From Rhynchosporium graminicola (taxonomy: Eukaryota > Ascomycota > Leotiomycetes > Helotiales > Ploettnerulaceae), in contig FJUW01000012.1 in NCBI GenBank assembly GCA_900074885.1, forward strand, positions 1 to 64,000: 64,000 bases of DNA, read 5' to 3'. The notes beneath the pieces are model-generated. The model was not told where the DNA came from. It worked only from the letters and a program-made list of their open reading frames with translations, and made no database searches. This document shows positions 39,538-50,700 of this stretch, one piece after another. Numbering within the stretch: position 1 is the stretch's first letter; each line of letters begins with the position of its first letter. A program made the translations under genes and the position numbers.

Positions 39538-42500
39538 TTCGTAGTGGGTTCGGGTTCGAGTTGGGGGATCGCCACTTCGATGAGCAAGGACCCTTTACTT
39601 ATACAAACAAGGCAAGGCGGTCTCGGACGTAGGCGAGGGAGGTGGTGACTCGACTCGAGCGAATTTGGGTCGGGTCCGGGATAGTACGAAAGTACCTCGG
39701 TAGGTAAGGTACAAACAAGTAGTAGTAGTAGTAGTAGTATCCTCGAGAAGGCACTCGAAGCGTGTGGCTATGCAGGCAGGAATAGACTTCGTAATCAAGT
39801 AAAGTAAGTGAGTGGTCATGTGCCTGTGTCGAGGGTTGTTGGTTAGTGACTGATTGACTGACTGACTGCTGGACCAGAGCTCGGTCGTCGGAATCGGGGA
39901 TTGAGTCGGAGATATGAGAGGAGAGGAGAGGAGAGGAGAGGAGAGGAGAGGAGAGGAGAGGAGAGGAGGGGCCGAGCGAGTATTTGGTCTTGTCCTGTCC
40001 TGGTCGGATGATGAATAATAGTATAGTAGTATCTCCCTTCCTTTCATTTCCCTTCCTTTCTTTGTCCAAAGGGAAGAAGATGATACAAGTCCGAGTCAAG
40101 TATAGGTAGGCAATGCTACTAGTTATCCTTTGTTCGTTTGAGTCGGGAGACCAGATCTTGGTTATATTGACTGACGGTGCTGTACTGTGGTGACGGCGCG
40201 GCAATGGAAGGAATAAATGAATGAATGAATGAATGGAAAGGAAGGAATACCAAGCAAGGAATTGTGAAGGATGTGGGGAGGGAGATATCCCGGCATTTGG
40301 TGCATGGCATTATTCTTGTTGCATTACATTACCATCGCATAGCAAAGCATGGCTGCCATACCATACCATACCATCCATCTTCCTGAACCCGAACTTGGAA
40401 TTCAACGCGATGCAACGCCACGCAACGCAACGCATTACAGGGATGATAGCGAGAAAAAGATGGCGATGACGACAATATACATACATACCTGCTTGCTCGC
40501 TCTAAGCCGAATCTGGAGGGATTACCCATGGAATGTTCCACCGAGATTCCATAGAAGAGTGGGGCTATCGAAGACCCTTGTGGGCCGACGCCCCGCCCGA
40601 CCTTTTCGCTATCTCGGCTGCTTCACCGGGGTGGACTGCGCTGCGCTGCGATGCGCTGCGCTGTGCCTCAGCCACGATGAAGTACTGTAAGTGAGTGAAG
40701 GCTTTTTTCCCCTCCTGCATGAATGAAGATGATGGAGATGAAGACCCAGACCCAGACCCAGACCCAGACCCAGATCCCAGATCGCAAAGACTCTCATTGG
40801 GTCCCGTATTTAAAGTAGGTTCTGACAGCCACCTGCACCTTCTCGGATCTCACCGTGGTGGGTCCGAGGGTAGTGAGTGGTCCGTGTGTGTGGTGGGTGG
40901 GTGCATTGCAGGTGGGACGTTGGTGGAGTTGGACATGGACTGGGACTGACTGACTGCTGGAAGTACAAACAAAGTTACATCCATCTATCTCCCAGAATAG
41001 GCTGGCTGGCTGGCTGGCTGTGTAAGTGCGCTCGTAGGGCTGGCTGGTGGCGTGTCTTCCATTTCTATCTCCATCTCCGGCACGACAAAGAATACAGAGC
41101 ACAGAACAGAGCACTCGTCCGAAACCTCGGAGCGACTCGGGAGCGAGCATCGTACAGTAAGAATTTCGGTGGAACCACGAACCACGAACCACGAACCGCG
41201 AACCTGGAACTCGATATACTTGTACAGTTAGGGTAGCTAGAAGTATTCTCGTGATTGCTTGTATGAATGCAATACGATGATCATCGAGAATTATAATTCC
41301 CCCCCATCGATACGTCTAACCTTAATGATACTACGGCTACAAGCTAGCTGGCCTACGGCTCAAGTGTGTTAGCCTCACTCAAGTTTGTTTTCTTGAGCCG
41401 CTGCCACCAGCTCAAGCAGTGTGGCTGATGCATCATGACCCCACCCACCCAGTCTGTCGGTACGAAGAGCTCAAGCGCCCTGCGATACCGCATCGCGGAT
41501 GCCAACAAACTCGTGTAGAGTCTACAAGACTTGCTAAATCCAGTTCGGCCAAGTCTCGGCTCATTCGTATCATGCCCTTCTCATCAATCAAGACAAATGA
41601 TTGCTCATAATTGGGATCTCCATCCATCTCCGAGCCATCTCCTATACTTGGTCGTACCCGAGCCAATTCCCGAAACGGCAACTGAAGAATTGAAGAAAAT
41701 TGCTGGAAGAAGGAAATAAAGAGGTGCTCGATTCATGACAGAAGCAAGAGCCTCGGGCCGTTCGCTCCGCTGTGAATAGTAAACATCGGATCTCCTCGCT
41801 TCATCTACAGCTACGAGTACAGCCGATAACTATGGATATATCATGGTCACGCCAAGCTACTATCCCGTGGCAACGTAAGCATACAGGCGGGCTGACTCAA
41901 GGCCAAAACGACAAAGTTCATGTGTTGAGTCGTACTAAGTATACCACCATAGGTAATTCCATTACTAAGCATGAAAAAGTCTAGTCGACTAGCTAGCTTA
42001 ATGTTGATAGGAATGGAACCATCTGCAATGTCTTCTCTCTCTCGTCAGAAGAGCATTAGGTAATCGGAGAAAAGCATTGGTACTCCTCGCCGATACGCCG
42101 AGGTGCATAACCGTTAAGCTCCTTATCCTCGTTGGGAATATCCGTGCTTCGGAACAAACAAGTCTCAAGTTGCATCCAGTGTTCCCGAAAGCTTCTGGGA
42201 GACATTGTAGCGAACCTCCGCTGGATTGGTCATCTTGACTTCAAGGTACCTTGATTTTCTTCACGGCAGATACTTGCCGGCCGCAGTAGCCGGATGGAAG
42301 GTGACTTCGCACCCTATCTCGATCTCCATCTCGAATTTAATGATTCATAAGAATAAGCCGGTGCGCCAAATGCATCGATCTCAACGCCATTACGCATGTG
42401 CTATCTATCTCCTTGTCCAGCGTTCTCCGTATGCGAAAGGAAATTAAGTTTCCGCTCAACTTGCCAGCGGACAGCGGACCAGCTCGACCTGGTTCTGCTA

Positions 42501-44265
42501 CAAGGAGACGAAACAAAGTAATCGCAATCGCAATCGGTCGACTCGAACTAACATCTCCCCACAATCAATCCCCATCGTAGGTCATGGAAGGGACCACTCC
42601 GCTTCAGACCACCCGGGGGCGACAGATCTGCTCAAGCCTCAAGGTAAGGTAACGGGACCCATGGATCTTGCATGGGGATAGTGGATCCACAGGGCTGAGT
42701 ATGACACCAAGGTAGCTGGGATTTGGATTCCAGCCCCACCTTGCTGCACGGAGTAGATCTCTGCCGATATCAACTGTGGCTGAAGTCTTCGACATCTTTT
42801 ACTCGGGCTCAGGCCATTAGATTGACCCCACGCTCTTAGCTGTGTAGAGAAATTCTACTTACTTTAGGTACAGTAGGTAGTATGCGAATATCTGTTGTAC
42901 AAGTAACTTCCGTGCATGGAATTATCTGTGGCTCAAACCCGTGTTATCGGAGAGCCCGTAGTGCGTTCAGGTACGGGTACAGGTACAGGTACCAAGACGG
43001 CAGAATATTCTGCTGTCTAACACGCACTACAGGTGAGTAGGGTACCTACCTACCTACCTATGCTTCAACTTGTTTCATTACCTATGCAGCGGTTCTTGGT
43101 AGTCGTTTAAATTCGTTCGGCCTTTCGCTGTCTCCGATCCACCCAATCAATCAACGGTACAACAGGACAGCAGGTCAGTTATTGCCAACAATTACCCTCA
43201 CCATCACAGGCCAACATTCGGCCCAGCGAGCCTCCAAAATCCGCGTGAAGGCAAAGAAAGTCGTAGAGAAATGATTCTGTTTAGCAGCATGCTGGCCCAG
43301 TCCTTGCCTAAGTAATCTGGATGCGACTAGTGTACGGCTGGAAGCCTGCTTCCACACTTAGACCTGTGAATTCCAGGCTAGCCAGGGTCTTACAGCCTTG
43401 CAGGGTACGTACCCACTTAATGTTCGGGATCGGGTGAGCTTCCAGAACATTCCATTCCACAAGTCGGGAGCCTCCTCGTGGCTGGCTACCATACCATCAG
43501 AACTCGATGCTGCCGGGCGGTTGCAACGTGGTAATTCGACGCGATGCAAGATTGCTAAATCATAACGTCTTGCACATGAAATCGGTCTGCAAGACCTCCG
43601 ACCTTCTCACCCAATAAATGCAGGGCAACGATTGAGTTGCTATTTATAGAATTCAGAATGCGAAAGCAGGCAGGCGGGCGATCCCGGCGATCAGTTGCTG
43701 GGATGTCCTGCGTTCAAGATCCATAACAGCTGGACAATCAACGATCTCAATCCGACAGGTAGATAGCCCGTTCCGTAAGCGGGAGAAAGCTTAGCCAGCT
43801 TGGGTACGAACGCAAGACGTCCAGAACAATATCTGAATGTGTTTTCTGCAGATGTTATGGTATCTCGGATCTTCACTCGTCGGTAGGAGCAGCCTGCTAG
43901 AAGCAAATAGCTATTCATAGCAGGAAGATCGCTGATGCAGACCGTATTCATCTCTTGGTGGAGAGACGGCGTATCTCTGTAGCCTTGCCTGGAAGGTTGT
44001 CCCGGGGTTGTGTCTGATCAACGCAGTTGAGTCGATCGAGATTCTTCACTTTCAGCTGTCGGATCACTCGGCCCTCTTGATACAGGTGAATATGATTTCT
44101 CTCTACAACGCGTCACTGCCAATCATGGAAGAAGTTGAATGCGATCAACAACCAAATGTGCCTTGTGCGGCTAGTATTATATATACCATCTTCAATGCTC
44201 GACGAGAGAGTTGCCTATGTTTTAACACGGCAAGCTCTGCTTCATTTGACCAAAGTATCCAGATG
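39538..44265. other. Long intergenic region rich in microsatellites
   Basis: No gene is recognised in 4.7 kb. Just upstream of the C2H2 gene are a GTA trinucleotide array (39,719-39,739) and a GAGAG pentamer array (about 39,916-39,968). Further on are a GAAT tetramer run (about 40,213-40,235), CATAC repeats (40,358-40,373), CAACG-type repeats (40,410-40,436), CTGCG pentamers (40,636-40,662), a GACCCA hexamer array (40,743-40,774), a CTGG tetramer run (40,999-41,019), CCACGAA heptamers (41,174-41,198) and a GGTACA run (42,968-42,995). From 41,300 to 44,000 only short, domain-free frames occur. The region probably holds long 5' leader and promoter sequence of the regulator. Confidence 0.55.
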
Positions 44266-46128
44266 TCAACCGATTGTCGCGGCTCGCTTCAGAACAGTGA
44301 TTAGGCACCTCATTCTGTATCCACTTGCTTTTAGCATAGAGATATCACCTTCATCAGCCTTGCCCCTCGTATCGCTTTCCCTCTTTCTCTTGTCTACTTT
44401 CATAGCTTTATTCTCACGTGCCATTATGCCCTTCTCAACGGCAGTTTTCAAGCTCGAGGTATATCTACAAACCCCAGCTTTGACCAATATCCTGAGAAAG
44501 TTTTCAACAAGAATGGAAACTCGGCCGTTGTCAGTGACCGAAATGTTAGACGCAGCGAACGGTAGGAAGCATTTCTCCAGCATCATCTGCGTCATGCCAT
44601 CGTCATCGCGGTCCTCGATGGTGTGTGGACTTGGAGCACTCGGCGGTAAGAGACGGGCCAAGAGGAGTTGGGCAAGCGAGACAAAGACGTCCCGGGGCAG
44701 CCGCGAGGACTCGGTCGTTGACATGAAAAGAATAAATGTCTGCAAAGGAAGCCGGACTGTACATTGGTATATCTCGTCATAGACGCCCTGTAAATTGGCA
44801 AAGCAGTCGGGAATAAAATAAGAAACTCGTGATAGCTAGGTAGAGTAAGCAAGCTGAGGCTGTTAGACTCTCTGTAGAAGCTACTTACCAGCATGACAAC
44901 GCGTTGCCGTAGTGGCATAGAATCCATGCCTCCTGACCATATCTCGCCCGACATCGTATCGTCACCTGCGACATCCTGCGAAGAATCGGATGTGTCGTCT
45001 GATTCGAATTCCGCTTCATCTTCGTCATCGTGGTTTCCAAACGGTTTCCCCTTCAAGTCATCTCGTTTCCTCTTCTGCCCGCTGTGGTACTTTGGCCTCT
45101 TCGTTTCGTTAGGGAATACCTCCGGAAAATCCTTGAGACTTTCAGCACCCCCATCCGCAAACGCAGATCTGACGATTCGCTTCATAGCGTAAGATTGGCC
45201 GACAGCGTGTGCGAGGTATTTGACAAGTAGTGACTGCCGCCGCTGTTCCCAGCATTCTTCATTATCAGAGTTTTTGCTCTCGTCTGACCTCTGCCTGTCT
45301 GCCCAATCGGCCTCCAGCGCATCAAGCATATAGTCTAGCCACACTTTCCACACTTTCCACCTCCTGGGGCATACTACACTGCAATTGAATGCCCATCCCA
45401 CGGTATGCCAGAAGTCTTTGGCGCACCTCCGTATCCTGCCGCTGTTCGCAACAACTCCATTTATATGCTCTTGCTTATCTTCCGTGTCTGACGCACTCGA
45501 TCCATCCTCGTATTTTATGGGTTTTCGACTCCTCCGAGGTTTTGAGCTACCTACGATAGGGGAGAAGGATAAGGCCTCCTTCAGATTCGCATTTCGAGGC
45601 CCCAGTATCAAAAGGGCATTTCGGAGGATTGTTATCGCACGAGAAGGGATGACTAAGTTCTGAGCCTTTTGGGAGGTGGGTCGAGGGTGTAGTAGAAGGG
45701 CGCTCGTGAGTTCTATGTGATGAGAATCTGGCGCGACAGCTGGTCTAGTCTTATGGTTAGGATGGGACGCCCCTGTGACTAGGAGGTCGTTGATCAAAGT
45801 GAGTGCAGTAGAATCTAGATAAGTCAGTAGGCACGCTATTTAAGAGAGAAAGGTACAAACAGATTTGCTCGTCCAGATAAATATGACAATGATCCTTCAC
45901 CTCCACATTCACTGGTACAGCTTCACGATAGGCATATCGCGGAGATTGCGCGCCTTCTGCAGCAGGCAAAATATCATCGTCGGCGATTGACATGGGTGAT
46001 CTTGGTGCAGTATAGAATGATGATGGGCAGGAAAAGGGACAGGCTGGTGATGAAACTGGGTTGTTGGACAAGAGGGGCATGTTGATTGTGGTCTTGGGTG
46101 ACGCGACGGGACCGAGAGAACGCGACAT
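44266..46128 (-). CDS. Uncharacterised 571-residue protein, probably nuclear
   Basis: Three exons: 46,128-45,861, 45,814-44,889 and 44,787-44,266. Introns are 46 bases (GTTTGT to TCTAG, with CTACTGAC branch) and 101 bases (GTAAGT to ACAG). All phases agree and the sum is divisible by three. The start is the first ATG of the frame (MSRSLGPVASP). The middle has basic patches (KPRRSRKPIKYEDGSSASDT; KRPKYHSGQKRKRDDLKG) next to a strongly acidic Asp/Glu/Ser stretch, as in many nuclear proteins. The rest is Leu-rich and looks helical (for example LPRDVFVSLAQLLLARLLPP). Aromatic residues are conspicuous in RRCAKDFWHTVGWAFNCSVV. No domain is recognised. It is divergent from the glyoxalase-like gene, 476 bases apart. 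Confidence 0.8.
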
Positions 46129-46604
46129 GTGGTGTGGGGTGTGATCTACTTGGTATAGATAAGTACCAAGTAAGTACTTGTACTGCTCGCGATAGATGCC
46201 GAGGCAGAGCAAATCCCCAAGATTATAATGTTTCTTCTCTCAAGTATCTGTCCCTGACAAAAATAAAAAGATAATTTTCTCCAATCGATTGGTAGGCAGC
46301 TGGAATATTCTGCAGTATATCCTTGTGGCCTCATGCCCGCTAATGCATTACGGCTTATTGCTCCGTTCGTTGCAGGACCCCCTGATGTGAAGTTACTGTA
46401 TACTTATAACTATGGTATCCCACCTTTGGCTCAATTCTTAACTCAGTACTTCATGAATGAAATACGTCCTGCAGTCGACTGCGGCATCCTCCTGCTGAAA
46501 ATCTCGCACAGGAAGTCAAGCTGCAGCATTCTTCATTGAGACTCTGAGACGTTCGACATTGTCAGATCTGACCACAACCATCCACTTCAAACATAGTGCT
46601 CAAT

Positions 46605-47474
46605 ATGGCCCATCTAGACCATGTCATTGTCTTGGTTCCATATGCCTCACTCGCAAATCCCCCAGCCTGGATAAGTGAGAACTTTACCATCACTCCAGGT
46701 GGCCAGCACGCAGACGGCAGAACTGAAAATCGACTGATCTGCTTCCGTGATGGCAGCTACGTCGAGCTCATTGCTTTCGTCAATGATGACGCAAAGAACA
46801 GAGAAGGACACGTTTGGGGCGACAGACAGTTCGGCATCATTGACTTTGCCCTGACGCATTCCACTGGGGACGCATCTGCTCTCTTCTCGGAGCTTGAAAA
46901 GCGGCTAGAGGCCGTGAAGTGGAAGGATGGTGAAGTCAAAGTGGCGTACGAGCCACCCAAGGCTGGAGGAAGGACACGTCCAGATGGAATAGACGTCAGG
47001 TGGACAGTCACTCAGCCAAAGGTAGATACTGGATATCAGAGGGGAGAATTGCCATTCTTTTGTCACGACATAACGCCACGTTCCGTACGAGTTCCGACTT
47101 GTGAGCGGGCACTCACACATCCTAGTGGTGCCTACGGAATCTAGCAATTGACGATCTACATTCCCGAGTCAAGAACAGAGACACTTCCTCGGGCCTACGC
47201 TGCGATTGCAGGAGCCTCCGATTCAATGAACAAGGATTTTCACGGGATTTTATTGGAAAGACAGGTCAAGATTACTGGAACCCAAGACGTGCGACTGGTT
47301 TCGCAGACACCAGGCGAAGAATGGCAGCTTGACGCCATGAGGGAAAGAGGTGGCGTATTTTTGGGAGTTTTGACCTTTGGCGCCATGGTTGGTCCGGATG
47401 GACTTGAATCGTCTCGGAGGATGGCTGATAGGCAAGGTAGTTTCGGTGAGATTTATCTTGATCAGGATAGATAG
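46605..47474 (+). pseudogene. Glyoxalase-like (VOC fold) gene with one in-frame stop
   Basis: A single frame of 289 codons starts MAHLDHVIVLVPYASLANPP and runs to 47,471, broken only by TAG at 47,142-47,144 inside HPSGAYGI-stop-QLTIYIPE. Family features are the N-terminal LDHVIV strand with a metal-ligand-type His, then a GGQHADGRTENRLICF segment and an IDFALTH segment. The conserved HPSGA block abuts the stop, and coding resemblance continues after it. The frame is the same on both sides and I find no plausible intron removing the stop: the only GT to TAG there spans 17 bases. CAG to TAG is one C-to-T transition. The family is a fungal glyoxalase-like domain protein of unknown substrate. It may be a null allele, a readthrough gene or an assembly error. 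Confidence 0.8.
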
Positions 47475-47785
47475 GCTGTGGAGCTTCAAAGCTCATAGAT
47501 CCGAGACATGACAGGAGCGGGAGGATTGACTCCTACCACCACCGTTCCAAGAATATCTTGCAAAAGAGACGTGATGTAGCCAGTTCAGTGGAATCAGAAG
47601 GTCAAAGATGCTTTTCATATCGAAATCCACAAACACACAACTGTCATTTGTGTGTCAGGAGATGGGGTATCATATTCAGAAATTCCAAAACTACCAAATC
47701 GCTTTTCTCGTAGATCTTTCGTCGCCAGAATTCAACAAATTTGAGACATGAAATCTGGACAGGACTAGTTGCCTCTGCTGTAGGC

Positions 47786-50700
47786 TCATGCAATGATAAG
47801 CTGAGGCATGTTAGCAAAGCAATTAACATTGACTATCAAGGAGAAAATACCTCAATCAGGCGATCGGTCACGGCAGTAGATTGTCTATCGTGCTCGTTGA
47901 CGATGTGGAATGTAGAAGAGCGCCATAATCCACCGAACCCTATACCATCAAGGACATCTTCTAGCATTTCTGAAGTATCAACACCGTCGGTAAATTTCGG
48001 ATTCGATGTCAAAGTACGCATCAATAGATGGGCTGACTCTAATGTTACGGCATTCTGGCATGATATTAGAATGTCGTCAAGAATGCGAATTATAGGTCCG
48101 CAGCTGTTACATGAGTCAGCAGATTGCATGGATCAGTAAGGGAAGAACCTACAGATGAAGAACCACCGTTGGTCGCTTTTCAGCAACTCTGTTCAGCCAT
48201 AACAAACCTCGATTCTGTACCATGTCTTCGAGGTACTGGAAATCGACAATGCTTATGGCCGCATTTAGTAACAACTCTTTGTCTTTGATCGTTTCCAAAT
48301 CCACCACATCCAATAAGCCTTCTGCGGTGAAGTCATCGTCAGTAGAAATCCAGCCTGCAAGCCAGAGGTTTTCTTTCGACTCTTCCGGGGTCATTGCGCG
48401 CGAGATTAGCAGGCCAAGATAAGGAAATGCGCTCATTTCTTTCTGTGACTTTGTCTCGAGTGCCGAATTTGACGTCGTAGTCTCCAAAAAAGTTGTAAGT
48501 ACGCGAATGGCTGTCGCCTTGGTAACCGAGTCCGTAAGGCCCTTAACCAGCGAGGCACACACCGCAAAGTGGAAATTCTCGACGTTGAAATGAATGCCAT
48601 AGAATTCATCAAGTTGCAAAGCAGCATCTTCGAGTGAGATTCTGCCCTGAAGAAGGGTTGGTACCATACGGCCACCTTGGAAGTCCCCCGATTTCGCAAT
48701 GTTGTTGAGCACGGCATCTAGGAACAAAGCCGTACAGTTGAAAAGCGTCAGTGGAACGAGCCTAACAAGTGACAATGCGAGCCAGAACATTTGCATGCCA
48801 TATCGAGAAGCTGGCGGCAACTTATCCATCATCTTGGTCAGTGATATGACTATGGCAATGAGCATTTCACTGTCATTTTCCTCAATGAAGCGGGTGATGC
48901 TACTCCTCAGGGCCACAAGTACCTGATACAGAAGGTCATCGTCTACCTCTTCACGCGCCAGGCACCCCATAACCGTGAACGCACGTGGTTGAATTGCGGG
49001 ATTACTCTGGAAGGCGGTGCTGGCGACCAAGCTCATCCACCGAGATCGCCATGCATTTGACATGTCGACGGTAACAGCGGCAACCGTGCTGATCTCGGAC
49101 AATACGACTGCCAGAGATTCTATCGCAGTCAAGGAAGGAATCCCCGAGTCTTGCGAGGATGTGACCGAAACCCCGTCTCTGTTTGGTATGTTGAACAGTG
49201 AGTCAGTCCAAGATTCGGAGAGTGATGTGAGCAGATCCTTTAATCGGGCAGTCTTGCCTTCTTCCAGGCCTAATGCTGTACACATTGCATGAACCGTGTT
49301 GATCAATAGACGGTGAATGGAGAGTCTCACGTCCAAAGAACCTGTATTGGCAAGCATAGTGACGAGGTGAAAGAGCTCTGGAAGATACAGCTGGGACTGA
49401 GAGCCGCTGTCGAAAGATGTCAGGAGACAAAGTCTTATGAGAATACAAATTTCACCCCAGACAGTGTTCTCCGGGAGATGCCTAGTAGGCCGTAACGAAG
49501 TACGATTCAGAGCTTTACGCAGCCTCGAGATTAACTTGCCTCGAACGCTGACTGTTCCGAGGGAGGAAATTATAGAACCTAGAACCTCCGTACGTTCATC
49601 ATTCATACCAAAACTCAGAGCTGCTTTAACAATCTCATCCAAGAAGATATCCGTGTATATCTCATCGCTGGTAATTGCAGGCCAGATGTGTTGCTCTAAT
49701 GTAGTACCAAGCGCGACGTCAGAGATTGCAACCTCGATGAGTCTCCGGAATATTGCGGCGACCTTTTCGCGCGCCTTGTCGCTGTCCACGTCATTGGGTA
49801 TAAGGCTCGTCCTTAAACCTGGCAGCCATGGAGCCATGTATGCAAGACTTATCGGCCTCTGGGAGTATGGAAAGCTCTCCCACCCAACGAAGAATTCATT
49901 CAAAAAATCGGCTGTGAGCTGTGGTTCGGATTGAGCAAGTCGCTCACTTATGTCAATAATGAAACGAGTGGGATTTAACGGAACACAAAGTTCTAGAAGA
50001 AGATCAGCATGTTCTTGTGGGGTAGACATGGTAAATCGTACCTTTTGCACTGAGGAACTTGGAGTCGGCGGCAAACTTGAAGGCTCGACATAGGGCGCAC
50101 AGAAGATCATAAGCAGCGAGTCGGAGGACTGAGTCAGAACTTGCCATATTTGTTAGGGCAATATTGAGGAGTGTGCCCGGGACATCTTGCGGTCGTACAA
50201 GCCTCTCAAACGAGCTGAGAGTCCTCAACTCTTTGCCATACTTAGCCTTGGCGCCCCTGATCGCCTGGAGCACGTCAGGCTTCCTAGGACTTGTGAAATA
50301 CATTACGATTTTTCCGTTCTCTGTACGAAGGCCGAAAGCTGAATCATCCTCGGTTTGAATCGAAGTCGGTGCTTCGTCAACCTCGGAGAGACGAAATATG
50401 TCGTTGACCGTCGCATGTAACCTGAGTCCCGGGACAACTTCTTGTTTCTTCGTTGTGGTCACCTGAACGAATTGACTCCCTACCTTGATAACCACCTCGA
50501 TCTTGCCTTTAGTTTTAGAGAGCCTAACTATTGGCTGGAATACGAATCTCGTGTCAGTAACAACACTGATAGTCTCTTTCGGCAGGTGAAGTTGACTGAG
50601 ATGGAAATGCGCTTGTAGGTCTTGAAGACTACCTATGAGATGGTAGTCAACGTTTTTCGGATGGAATGCACTGTTTTCACTCTTTGCAGCCAACCGGAGA

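Noticed and set aside
39595..40204. Minus-strand frames of 150-200 codons upstream of the C2H2 gene
   Set aside because: They are generated by the GAGAG and GTA microsatellites and repeat-driven residues (LSSPLLSSPLL); no domain and overlapping in two frames.
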